Assembly (NCBI RefSeq): GCF_048128805.1 | Contig: NC_136000.1 | Span: 14,044,854-14,108,853, forward strand | Direction: 5' to 3' | DNA: 64,000 nucleotides | DNA from: Centroberyx gerrardi | Taxonomy: Eukaryota > Chordata > Actinopteri > Beryciformes > Berycidae | Shown here: positions 39,746-58,392 of the stretch, piece after piece | Layout: every line of letters starts with the position of its first letter | How positions within the stretch are numbered: the stretch's first letter is position 1 | Notes under the pieces: model-generated | Databases searched by the model: none | The model's input: the letters and a program-made list of their open reading frames with translations, nothing else | What the model was told of the DNA's origin: nothing | Position numbers and translations under genes: made by a program

Positions 39746-42700
39746 ATGTATAGCAAGAGACCCCACATGTCCATAAGTTAGTAGTTGTGCAGTATGAGGT
39801 AGAATAGACATTTACTGGCTTTGTACTGGCTCTCTCATGTTCCTATGACATCAATGACCTGTCGGTGATGTAAACGGCCATTTTCTTCATGTATTCATTA
39901 GCCAGGCTGACTAGAGTCATATGCACTCCTGTCTTTTGTTCATTTTATTAATACATTCAATTTAAGTATGGGGATTTTTGCCCAAGTGGTCTCAAGGACA
40001 TTCAAAAGGTCATAGTGGCAAAAATTGGGTATAAATCTTTAATGCGAAAAGGGTTGATGGAGCTCTCAATTCACCGGATTGAAATCAGCTGGTTCCACGA
40101 TGGCCGGGCTGAGCATGCTGCAGGAACATATTTTCAGATTTAATGGTCATGATGATAACTCATTTCCCATTCAGTCATTGACTGGAGATCTTGAAGGTTA
40201 ATTCGCTACACTACCAGAAGGAATAAACCATTGATCAAGAGAGGGATTTGGGAGATGTAGGTTTTAGTAGAGCATGAGGAGTTAATGTTGTTCTGATTGG
40301 TTATTTTTAGAGAGAAGTATCCACTTTAGTATAGTATTAATGAGGCAGATGCTCCCTGCCAGCGGGCCGGACAGCCCTCTTGACACAGTGTGGAATTTTT
40401 CTGAATTACCATTGGAGCTTGACCTCCCTGCAACAAATGCCCCTGATTGGTCATTAAAATACCGAACCTACATGCAGTGATCAGTATGTGATTATATGTT
40501 GATATGTAAGACAAATTATAAAGTTCAGCACAGTTCTCAAAGAGCCAACGCTCCCTTGAGATTTTGGAGGATAGTCTGTACAGACAGCAAGGTGCATCCA
40601 GACAAAGCAGTGGCTTCTCTCCTGCTCGCTCCCCCAGCTGCTTCACACACCGCTTACCCTGCGACATTTGGGACGAGTTTCTCACTGCTTGGCTTCTCAC
40701 ATCTTGGACACTGACACAAAATAAATGAAGACACAAAGAAGACACAAGGTTCAGAGTTGGGAGGGTGGTGGCTGAGGTGTGAAACTATCGGGGTGTAAAA
40801 TTGCCCTGGCAGCCGTGCTGTTGTTTCAGCATTTCATGGCGAGCTGCTCGGCTTGCTTCCTTACTTGCCTGTTCCGTGCCTCCTCTATCCCACCTTTTTC
40901 CATTTGTTTTTCTCTCCACACCATACCTCTCCCGACTTTGGCCCCGGCCCGAGAAACTGGAACTTTATAATGTACAACAATAACCGCCTAGGCTGCTTTG
41001 TATGCATGATCGTGTGGTTGCGCTTCCTTGACCAGAACACCAGACTAATAGAATAGTTCAGTTTTGTTCTCCACTATAAAGGATCCCAGTGGGAGAGAGC
41101 AGAAGGTTCAATAGGCTAATATACACACACTAATTTGTTCCAAGATGTCCAACTGTTCTTCACCAGCTCTCATTACCCGCAATCAGTCACAGGGTGGCTA
41201 ATTGTCTATGTGGGCAAGGAGAGGCTCGCTGGAGAGAGGAGGAGACGGAGTGGTGCTGCTGCCTCGTGGCCCAGGCAGCATGAGGCCAGAGCCGGGCCAG
41301 GAGCGAGGACAGACGGAGCGCGCAGGGCAACACAACACACTCGGCTGTCAGTGTGCTGCCTGGGGTTTGTTATTAGATGCCTGGGGTGAAACATTCTGAC
41401 TATTCTAAGTAGCACACAGAGTTATGTGACATCCGGCACTTGGTTATTTTGTTCAGTAAGTGGTGTTGTTTCACTAATTAGTTTTTCTCGAGGAAAATGT
41501 GGGCCTAAAGCTGGTAATTGGTGACATGTTTATGACTTCGGGTTTTGTGCGTTTTGTGTGGACAAGAACCCAAATCCAATTAATTAATAAAACATGCGTT
41601 AATGTTTGACAGTAGAAAACCAAAAGAAAAAGAGGGCAAAGCTTGTATATACCCTATTCTATTATCTATATTTGATGATCATGTTTACTCATATTAGTCT
41701 CAAATTTTCTGCTCTTTCTTTGAGCCACTTATGAACAGATGGCTCAACTGACTGCTATCCACTGCTGTCCTCCCTCGTGCCACAGATTCTACATTCATAA
41801 AGCAAACGTTAGACTAGATTAGCTCCTCTGATGTCCATGAAGCAATTTCTTATTATTGCCTGTGGTTGAGAGTGGGAAGGCTCCTGCCTGAGAGCACACA
41901 GGACAGTGTTTGTCTGGCATGACAGGCTGCAGAAAAAGTCTTTGTGCCCAGAGTGAAAGAAATAAAAGTACGAGGAGAGCCTCCCTCCAATGGGCTGTGT
42001 CTGGTGTTGGCCTGCCCCGCGGTAAGGCAAGGTTATTCAGATGAAAGATGGTGTTGAGATTAGTGAGCCCTGCCCGAGCGCGTGGACGTCCAGCATGCCG
42101 CACTGCGTGATTTATGAGAGTCGTGATATCAGCGGTCGCCACATGAATAAACCATGTGGCCAGAATTAAGCTCCTGTTAAACGACGCACAGCATTTTCCC
42201 AGGTGTCTCAACCTCCTAGTGGAAATCACATACAATCATGAAAGTTGTGTTGTTGCTGTTTCATGCGACTGCTCTCTGACGGCCGAGTGCAGCAGCTGTT
42301 GAACCAGTTTCAAATCTTCTGTGAGGCTTAATAGCCGATATCTCACATGACTTTAGCAATGCTGTCATGCTGAAGGTTGGGAAATTATTAGCGTTTTGTG
42401 CGCTGTTAGAAGAGTGACTTGAAACACCATAATTGTAATTTTAAACCAAAGAGGTAGTGCAACCAAGTGGAGAGGGTTTGCAGGCTATTGAAAATGTGCA
42501 AACACAATGGGGTATAATGATCTCTTTAATTCCAAATTAGCTTGTTCAATTTTAATGTTAGTGTTTATAAAGCATCCTCTCTAAAACAGAATTTGCATGT
42601 TATCCTTGTGATCATTCTGTCTCATTCTTAGTCTAGATTTATGTACATGAACAAATTTCTCCTAAAAGGAGAGACGACAATCAAGACTCATTTGAAGACA

Positions 42701-43373
42701 TAAATCTTGGAGCTGTTGCATTGATAATGAATGAAACCAATAATGAAGGAAACCAACTTTTTTCTACACAGTGAGAGCAGCCAGGATGATTTCAAGGGGA
42801 TAAGTGCTCATTTTCCCATGCACAACTGTTATCACTACAATGAAATAAAAACCCAAACACTACAAAGAAATAAAAATTGAAGTACTCTTCAAAGTCAATA
42901 TCCAATTTATTGTTGATGGAGCAATTGTAGGTTTTGTCTCTTGATCCTAGAATCGAGTGTTGGTCTCTGGCTTGTAAAAAAAAAATGCAGAAATCAAAAT
43001 TAGTTAAATTTGATTACAATAAATTCTATTTTTTTTCCCCATATTTTATATATTTTAATATAGTAGGCTATATCACACTAGGATAAAGTAATGTATAGTG
43101 TGGTGTTGTGGCGGTTGAGTACTCGGTTTACAAACAGCAAACGGCATGAATTTTAATGTTGTGCATCTTATTCTATTGCATCTCTCGTCTCTCTTTCGCT
43201 GTCCATCTTCACTCTGAGCAAAATCAATTGTTAAAGGAGGATGGACTGTGTTTTCTTGTTCTTATGGTTAGAGTGTCCAGTCTGAGATTGACAGTTTGTG
43301 AGTTTAATCCTTAGTTGGATCATGTTGAGCTGGCACTCTTCATCATAAAACTGCCATAATAGGTAATGTAGCA

Positions 43374-43500
43374 ATAATACCCAAGAGGGCATTCTTTACT
43401 GGGATCAGGAGTAAGACGGTGCTGGCTTGGCTGCACCTCATACTGTCAGCATTACTGACACACCCATAATTTCAGCAATGAACACCCTCTCGGGTATTAT
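43374..43500. mobile_element. Small MITE-like inverted repeat
   Basis: The 127-bp segment has imperfect inverted ends: ATAATACCCAAGAGGG at the left and, reversed, ATAATACCCGAGAGGG at the right. About 23 of 28 positions match across the arms. No clear target duplication was found. Confidence 0.5.
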
Positions 43501-46181
43501 AACTGTTATACACTGGATGCCAAGGCATGTGTGTGGTCTGAAAACCTTTCTTCAAAGCAGTGTATATATGTAAGAATAAAAAAATAGGAGTTTTCAATAC
43601 AATCTGCATAGTCTGTGAATATTTCTATTTTGATGGGCATTGCTCATATCTCTTATCTTAATGTCAGAAACCAGCATGTCCTCTGACATGTCATTGTCTT
43701 CTCCTCTTGGCCTCTAACACACCAGTCACACTGGTATATGGCTGGAGCCAGGGGAAGCGATGTCTATGATGCAGCACACCATGGCCTCTCTAATGAGGCC
43801 TGACTCCTAATGACTCTCAGCCCCCAGCAGCAGACAGGGACGGCCAGCAGTGGGGCTTATCTCATTGGCACTCAGTGTGCTGCATGGTTACACCTGTAAC
43901 CTTTAGATCACTCCAAATTAGGCTGCTCTGGGAATCCTTCAATAGTGATTACAAACCAGATTTAGTGGCCGGAAGCATTCTCATAAAAATTGCATATGAG
44001 CGTTCACTTTGAATTTACAGATGGGATAATAGGCTGATTGTGCAGAGGCATGTTACACACAGAAGCCCCCAACTGATCAGGCATTCTCTGTAGTACTCCA
44101 GACAAGATTGCAATACCAAGCGGTGTTTCCATTGAACGGTTTCCATTATGTAGATGTAAATTAACACGAGCAAGAAGAAACTGAGCGTGTTGATAAATGA
44201 GCATGTAGAGCACTATGATGAGCTTGAAAAGCCGCTTGGATCCATAGACGGGAACTGAGCTTCTGACTTTTGCCAGTCAGTCATGCCTGCTGAGCATCAT
44301 TCATAGGAGAACGCAGATGCTGGTGACCCAGGGGACTAGGTGGTTAATTGCATTGCACTTTAATAAGTCACACACTGAAGACATGTGGCCTTAATCATGC
44401 AGATGTCGCTGCTGATTGACGGTAAGAGGGACAGAGGTGGCTCTGTCTCATCAATGTAAATGCTTCTGCACAGGTGTCCAATGTTAACCGCGGGTGTATC
44501 TTCACACTCGATACATGTCCATATACATCTTAATGCCACACACTGCCTCATATACTTTGCACTTTTATCCCCATCATTAGAGATGTTGCTATTTCAGCAG
44601 TTTGTCAGCGGCATCAGAGGCAGCAGCACAGTGATTGAGTGGGTTTCATAGCTTCAGAAATCAAAGTGGTGGAAAACAGGAGAGAAATTTATTTAGGGTG
44701 AATGAGGTCTTTTGAGAGCACTTTGTTTGGTGTAAAGTGAAGACATCTGAAGTCAAAGAAACAAGCTGTTTTCGTGGATGTTAGCAGATTGCGGGAGGAG
44801 ACATACAGGAAAGCCCCAAGTGATAAGCATCGTATCGATCCGACCTGTGCGTCTTATTGTTCTTTGTTTATGGACTCTGTATTCGGAATGAGCAATGAAC
44901 AGTAGATCGCTTACACCTGCTGTACCACTGCTGAAAGTGAATTTCCTTTGTATTTTCTGAAAACTCAAATGTCAAAACCTATGCTAAAGGAAATGGCAGG
45001 GATTTGTTCAGGCATAACAGTATCAGAGAGTTTCTTGTCCTTGACTTCTTAGATTTTGATGCCACCGAACCATAATACTAATACTGCGTTGCACACAAAT
45101 TTTTCAGTGGAAGTAGATTATGACCAGATTTGGTTGAAGTTACAGGCTTTTATTCAGAATTAAAGATGGCACTTCTAGTATTTCAGTTGCGCACTAGCAA
45201 AATGGTCAACACTATTAGAATATAAATACAAACCTTACTATGTTTCTGCTGCTATAATGACCGCTTTTACAGAGGACATTCATTTTGCTTTTTGAATAAA
45301 AAGTACCTTTGTGCATCTTTATGTTGACAAGTGACAATTTGTTCCTCATATTGAATACAAAATATATAGAGTAGCCTTTTTAACCATTAGGCTAAATTTA
45401 ATCTAGTAATCCAAATGTTTCCAACAGTCCTGCACACAGAGACCTTTAAATGACATTATAGTGAGAAGTATGAGCGAGGCCAGTAGACATGGTGAGTCTA
45501 ACTCGTTCCTCAGCCCAGTGTCCCAGTGTCCAGCCAGCTGGGCCTCAGCAACAGTTTTACATCTGAAGGAAACGTTGAATTATTTATTCAACTGAGAACA
45601 AAAACAACCGTGTTTTTTGTTGTGCTCGTGTTTACATCTTAATTCAGCACACAGCAGACAGAGGGCCAAAGAATCTCAAACCTGCCCCCTGACCTTCCGG
45701 AGGAATAATTAAGAGCGGTGTAATGAGAGTGACGATAAACACATCGATGTTCTGTTAGGACCTGCATTATCATTGCTATAACACTTGTGTAGGCTTCGTT
45801 AATGAGTACAGATAACTTGATCTCGGTGCATTGTCGACAAGCCGCTTGTAGTGTTTGAAGTGTGAACAGAGTTCATTGTATGAGCACCCCTTGAGTTAAT
45901 GTAGGCTTTTATCCTCGTGGGTAGCTTGGTGGGTCTGTGAACAAAAGGTAGGAGGGACTGTGGAAAATGGAATGAAAACTCGGATGTGTAGGCCGCACAG
46001 CGCACATTGGCCTTTCAAGAACAGCTTTTGTGAACTATACCCCTGTTGAGATTCTTGATCCCATAAGAAATTTATGAGCTTGCGTGCACGCATGCGTGTG
46101 AGAGTGAGCAAGCAAGCAAGCCAGCAAGCATGTGTCTTCTGTGTGTCATCATAAGCTCATTATTTTTCTTCTCTCCCACAG

Positions 46182-46312
46182 ATCTGCGACCTGTCATCAC
46201 CTCTCCCAGCTAGTGTGTGTGTCTGAGCACAGCAGCACTTCTGTCACTTTGTGCTGCCGGAGCCCCTCAGCATCCACGAAAAACACCCAGGGACCACAGG
46301 CTGTAAGATTAG
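46182..46312 (+). other. megf11: Candidate second non-coding exon of megf11
   Basis: The 131-bp segment is preceded by TTTTTCTTCTCTCCCACAG and followed by TTAG|GTGAGC, both strong splice signals on the megf11 strand. It lies 1.65 kb before the signal-peptide exon. There is no usable start codon in it, so it would extend the 5' UTR. Chance pairing of splice-like motifs remains possible. Confidence 0.35.
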
Positions 46313-47097
46313 GTGAGCTTAAGGCCACGTGCCTCTGGCTATTATATCTGTCACTGCCTCTCTCTTCAAGGGCTACATGGCACTTACTTTCCTCACAGCC
46401 ATCTTTCTAACAACTCTTAAAAGCCATTGATTCACTTAATCTTGCCACTTATTCAGGATAATCCTAACTTTATCAACTTTTAGCCTCGTGCCTCAGGCTT
46501 GTGATTGAGAACCTGTGAGATTTTAAAAATGTCACATGATGACTTATGAGGTATTCCACTTGTCCAGAGCCATTCATCGCAATGACGGAGGGCAGTGGCC
46601 TAATCACAGGAGTGATAAAAGCTTTCTAGTCAATCAAGCAGGGTCCCCATAGTATTTAACAGGATTGTTTCACAGAAGCGGTTGAATATGAAAGCAGCGC
46701 TAGCCTGAAACGTGTGTATCTTGATTAATTATCCTGTTACGGAAATGAACATGACTTTAACCTCTGCCTGTTCAAATGAACTGCTACTTAGAGAAAGTAG
46801 AGGTCTGATTGATTTTCTTTCACATGTGAATGAACTACATACAGCTATCAATGCAGAAGATTAGCTGAACATGTGAATGCCTGTGTTATTGGATACAGTC
46901 ACTCAGAAGTATTGAACACATCTCCTGAGCCAGTATAACACACAGAAGCACATGCATGGGCTCACACAACCTCATGTATACATGCAAACCCACACTCGGA
47001 CATGTATACACACGCATGTGCACACACAACACATTGAGACATACAGTACATGGACACACACAAACACAAACACAAAAGACTCAGATGTCCTTGTATT

Positions 47098-47142
47098 TAT
47101 TCTACATATGTATGTTGTACCACAACATACATATGTAGAATA
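47098..47142. repeat. Perfect 21-bp inverted repeat with 3-nt loop
   Basis: The arm TATTCTACATATGTATGTTG plus T is followed by ACC and the exact reverse complement. It could form a hairpin or cruciform. Confidence 0.95.
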
Positions 47143-47857
47143 TGAGTTTTCTCCTCACAAGTCCATATTATGTTCAGTGGCTATAGACAGAAGCAGACTG
47201 CCATACCTAGGATACTGTTGTGTTACTGATAATGACATTCAAGCATTAACCTATGAGATACTTTGTGTGTCACTCAAACACGTGTCGTCCATACATCCCT
47301 CATCTTCGGTAGCGATTTGCAGAGGTAAGACCCGTGCGTGTGCAGAATCCATCACTGTCATGTCTGTTGATCGTATGCACTCTTCCTCCGCCATACATCT
47401 AATGAAATAACCTGCTGGTCTAAACAAATCAGATTCTCTGTCACTGTCACATGGAGGTTCCCTCTTCGCAGCCGTGCTTTGTGAAGGTCTCACCAAAGGA
47501 GACAAACACTGCAACAAATGTGAAACAACCACAGACATGTGTTTTGATAATCGTACCTCGTCTAAAGGGATTTAAAAATGGCTCTGTAATTAGTGGAGGT
47601 GTAACAATAGCAATTTTTCAGAACTGATACAAATACCGAGTACTTTATTAGGTAAACTGGCCAATACAAGTGCTGATCCAAGCAGTACTAAATGTTTCTC
47701 GCAGCCTAGTACTGGCTTATTATATTTCTGGAACAAGGCATCAGTTGCGTTTATTTATTAATTTGATCAGAATATGCACTGATGTATGCACTCACACTTT
47801 GTATAACAAACCTCAATCAAAAACTGATTCTCCTGCTGGAAGAATTTTATATTGTGT

Positions 47858-47860
47858 CTG

Positions 47861-47919
<59 letters not shown>

Positions 47920-47933
47920 GATCTATCTATCTA
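47858..47933. repeat. TCTA tetranucleotide microsatellite next to a megf11 acceptor
   Basis: About 18 TCTA units with one interruption (CTGATC near 47919) end 22 bp before the first base of the megf11 signal-peptide exon at 47956. Confidence 0.95.
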
Positions 47934-47963
47934 AATTCTCTGTCCCCCGCCTCAGAGTGAAGC

Positions 47964-54130
<6,167 letters not shown>

Positions 54131-54260
54131 TAAACTCATTTATTCCTAAATGGTATTCACAGTCAGTTAGTCCATGATAATTTGCTGTGAAACGTACAAG
54201 TGTATTGCCTCAATGTTAGTCCATCTCAAAGCTGCTCAGCTTTGTACTCTTTCTTCTTAG

Positions 54261-54281
54261 CAAACACAGCCAATGGAACAG
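54261..54281 (+). other. megf11: Candidate 21-nt cassette microexon of megf11
   Basis: The 21 nt lie between TTCTTTCTTCTTAG and GTAAGTC. The preceding megf11 exon ends in phase 1, and 21 nt keeps that phase. Read in frame it adds ANTANGT, creating an NGT glycosylation sequon between the first and second EGF repeats. Length, phase and both splice sites fit; no homologue is recalled. Confidence 0.4.
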
Positions 54282-56419
54282 GTAAGTCACAATGAATTCA
54301 TTTTCATTTGTTGGAAGTGGAAGTGATTTGCTTGATGAATATAGCGGACGGATGGCTGGTTGCATCCCCCTTGTGTCTACCGAGCTCTCTGTTATGGTCT
54401 TAATCATGATTAGACTGGAGCCTATGACTTGTTCAGTGGAATGATGAATCAATGCCAAGCTGAAACAAACCATTGTGCTGGCCTTTCTGTTTACTGGGGT
54501 TACCGCAGCTCTCAGAGCTTGACTCCAGGAAGGATGGGAGGGTGGAGTTAGGCATATCCGTTCTGCAATCAGCTAAATGCTGGAGCGTCACTGAAGCCAG
54601 ACAGGACGGATGAATCTATTGACTCCGTCGTGATATTTATGTGTGCAGACGGACATGAGGAATAGTTGAAGTGAATGTACACAGGCTCTTTTTCACAGGT
54701 CAGGAGAGAGGTAGCAATGTCCGTGGCCCAGTCACCTTGTTTTTCACAACAGAACTGGCTTAATTTATCTGTCTGTGTACCTGAAAACATGCTGTATTTG
54801 GTTTGTCTCTGCATGACTATTAACACTTTTCTGACCCCAAATCCTTAATTTCAGCTGTGCACTTCAGTAGCGTTATTGCCTATTGCATATTAAGGAATGA
54901 GTAATGGCGGCTAAAATCATATCTGTAGTGTTGTATAGATCTATGAGTTTTCATTAACAAAAGAGCCATTCCCTGATTACCAACTGTGTGTAAATCAGCT
55001 GCTCTCGCTGTGGTGCTGGCCCATTGGATGTGGATTCATGGGCATAAATGACAAGGCTGAGCTGTTTGCCGCGGCTCACACCTACAGACTGGTGAGGGTC
55101 CAAGGCTTTACTCACAGGGAGGATGTGGGGTTCAGGGCCCCCAGGGACATTTGTCCCACTCTTGGTTGGTTAGGAGCGCAGTCGTGCGTACATTCCAGCC
55201 TGCAGGTGCCGGGCTAATCCACCTTATTAAAACAGACCTGATGATTGAGACAGAGGCATTATTCATAACTTTAGATTTCCATACCAGGCACGATTCCAGG
55301 CTTTTTCATTTACGAGCTTTCATCTGTAGAAATGAGGAATGTGTGCCAATTTTTAAATTAAATCTGCCCCCTTTTTCCTTCATATAAATGATGCAGCATG
55401 CTTTTTTTGTCTTTCACTGTAAATTTTACTTCCTCCCGACACAGATCGGTGATGGGAGCTTTAGTGGTCTCCATGTAAGTGGATTCAGCCTTTACATTAT
55501 GGCTCACTGCGCTGAAAAGCACACATTAACACCTATTCAGTTCAACACAATCACAGCCGTGGTTTATTTAGCTGTTTTTTTTTACAGCTATTGTGTTTTG
55601 AGTTGAGGTATTTGTATTCACATAAAAGCCAATTCCCTGGTACTGTAGCTGTGAGAGGGCAGAATGAACTGGTCACATGATGAAGGATGTGTGAGTGTGA
55701 TAAAAAGTGTGTCGCCCAGGCTTGGAGATGAAGAGCTGCCGTGGGATGCTGAGCGGCCTAAAGCCGAAGTGACAGCCTTTCAGCCAGTGATCTGGAGCTG
55801 GATCAAAGGCTTGGACCTCGTTTCTGGAGCAGCACCCACCAGGAAACAGTTTTGTATATGGGTCAGGTGGTGAAAATAAAGAGTTAGACTGTTAGCGGCT
55901 AGAAAAGAGAGGCGATAAGGTGGGAGAGATGCAGCAAGTTGCAGGGAGCGGTGGTAAGGCTGGAGAAAGATATCACCTGTTTTCACCCGCTGGTGTCCAC
56001 CTGCTGTAGCCAGAAGACTTTCCGTCCTCGTCCTGCGCCTGAGGCAACAGTCCCACTGAGACCAGATCTGCTCTGCAACCTCCTTGGAGTCCTGGGCGTC
56101 TCAGACTCATCTCAAGGACACGGCACATTGATAGATGTGGAGCACAGGTCCAATAGCAAATTTCAATAGCTTGCTAACTTTTGACTCTCTCAACTACCAC
56201 CCCAGAATTTGAATGGATAGAACAGTCCTTCCATTGTTTGCCTTGGTAATTTGTCTAGTACAGCATAAAATGGCGATTATGGAATTACAAGGGTTAATTG
56301 CTATGGTGACAACGCAAGTCTGGGCATTAAGGCCATAGAGTGTATCACATTTTGCTTGACAACTGTGCAAATGTGTTTGTTGCACGAGTGCTTAGCAAAC
56401 TGTCAAAACTCAACTGAAA
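54282..56419. other. megf11: megf11 intron, nothing recognised
   Basis: No exon, RNA or clear repeat is seen. The next EGF exon expected from the family was not found here or further right in the window. Confidence 0.5.
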
Positions 56420-56920
56420 GCTGACGATAGCGTCGAGGCTACGTAACATTATCAAAGATTGTACTTCTCTCGCTAGCTCTTCTAGCCAACATTTGCACAT
56501 TAGTAGTCCATGGCATCAAGGAGATGGAGGAGATCCTTTAGTCCTTGCTGCAAAATCTCTCACCTCAGCGGCTTGCCGTGAGTCGATTTACACGGAAGCT
56601 AGCCCAACGGTACGGTACACATAAAAATGTGTACCGACCATCCTGGAATGTTGATTTCAATGGGAATGACCGATCTATCCATTCAAGTTCTGTAAGTACC
56701 ACTTATGGATTTAGAATAGGGGCGCTCTCAGTTTGTATGCACCCAAAAGAGGGAATGAATGATTAATTATGGTTGTTGGTTTCTGTGATTGTTGTTATTA
56801 TGTGTCTTGTGTTTGTGCAGACTGGTGTTGAGCGTGTTTCTCCGGCCTCTTTGTTGTGGCATGGCATCTGAGTTTCTCCCTGGGGTTAATAAAGTATATC
56901 TCATCTCATGTCATCAGAAG
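56420..56920 (+). repeat. Retroposon-like element with tandem-repeat 3' tail
   Basis: The right end reads TTTCTCCCTGGGGTTAATAA, then AGTATATCTCATCTCAT. Fish LINEs and SINEs often end in such an AATAAAGT signal followed by short (CTCAT)n repeats. The left border is unclear and no conserved protein frame was found. Confidence 0.45.
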
Positions 56921-58324
56921 ATTTTGAGATTACATTTCTTCATTTAAACAGTTGGAGGCGTCAATGGAGACTGTGGTGACACATACCTGCACTTGTTATG
57001 TTAATGTTTGCGGTTTGTTGTTGGTTTTCACCGTCTGTCTTGCTATGTTTTGTTTGTGTTTTGTGTTGCTTAGCTTTCTTTCCTTCTCTTTATTAAAATG
57101 TATTTGTGTATTGTGTGCTGTTGTTTACTCTTGGTTTTGTCAATAGGGTTTTTCTTGGAAAAGAGAGCATTGTTCTCAGCAGGATTTCTTGCCGTGTAAA
57201 TAAAAAAAATGGGTGAAAAAAAATCTGGGGCTCAATAAAACAGGGACAGCAGCAATTCTTCCAGAGGCAATTCAGATAGATGGATCTCTGCTTATGGAAT
57301 TGTACAGTGTGTCTTTAGTCATTTTAGTTTACTGAAGTATAGTATTGTTTTTTGCCAAACTAGTGATATTATTGGTTGTTGTTTGCAACAAATATAGTAT
57401 GTGTTGCTGCAGAGAGAACAGCACAGTATGAGATGAAATGGGAAATCAAATCTTTGTAGAATATTATGACTTTATTGAGTGAAAAACTATATAAAGTTTG
57501 TTCAGCATATTATGAGTTTCTTGAGTGCAAAACTAGACTTGCCTTTTCTAAAGTTGGGTGTCAATGACCCGGTCCCTTTGCCTCCGGGGCTGTGCACTTT
57601 TCAGCACCTGTCTTTATGATTTAATCACTCATGATAAGTCTGTCTCACACAGGGCCGCTATGCTACAGTAATAACAGCTTTGAAATAAAGAGAATGATAA
57701 AGATAGATGTTGTATGTACTAGATATATTTAGCCAAGTCTGCCATCGCTTATGATATATTAGGTGCAATGAAGCACTATCATTGATTTCATGTGCTTCAG
57801 TTGGATAATGATATGTTTAACCCCAGTGCTCAGTTAAATAAGGTGCATAAATATGGAGCTTTTAGTGCTTCTTCCCTCTCTCTTCTTGGGTTGGCTTTTC
57901 CTTATTGTGGTGGAAATGTTCACCCTCTTGTCCAGAGATTCTAAAAATCAATGCCGCTTTACAAGATAAGTGTTTGAAAAGCCCAAGGAGTAGTTTAGCT
58001 TTGTTAACCGCAACCCATCCTCTGTGTCCCAAGAAGAAATCTATCACACTTAATAACAAAATCTACTGTGTATCTCCGTGGTTGGTCAGCCGTGGTCCAT
58101 GAAGTAACATATTCCTCCCTAATGCATTCAAATGGGCAAGCAGCCATTGCTGTGGATGCTACACATGGTTAATTGATGAATGCGGTCTTTGAAAGTGTGT
58201 TTATAGGATGTAGTACCAGACAGGTGGGCCACATACTACGGTAATTCATGGAAATTGATACCATAAATAGTAAGAACATACATTATGTGGAGGTTTTTAG
58301 AGTAGAAATCAGTGATTGGTTTAT

Positions 58325-58392
58325 GCAATTAATAGGCATCAAAATAAAAACTTCAACACAATGAAGTTTTTATTTTGATGCCTATTAATTGC
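58325..58392. repeat. Perfect 31-bp inverted repeat with 6-nt loop
   Basis: The left arm 58325-58355 (starting GCAATTAATAGGCATC) is exactly the reverse complement of the right arm 58362-58392; the loop is ACACAA. It is AT-rich and inside the megf11 intron. Confidence 0.95.

Larger units (their letters stand above)
32521..46181. other. megf11: Large first intron of megf11, no genes seen
   Basis: No coding frames with credible composition. Contents noticed: a T-run at 35852-35884, a diverged 70-bp duplication (35506-35577 and 36148-36218), TG microsatellites at 39571-39623 and 39691-39744, and a small MITE-like inverted repeat at 43374-43500. Long low-repeat stretches could contain conserved enhancers, but this cannot be judged without comparison. 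Confidence 0.55.

Noticed and set aside
40326..40745. 139-codon minus-strand frame as a gene in the megf11 intron
   Set aside because: No domain, no splice context, ordinary composition; a chance frame.
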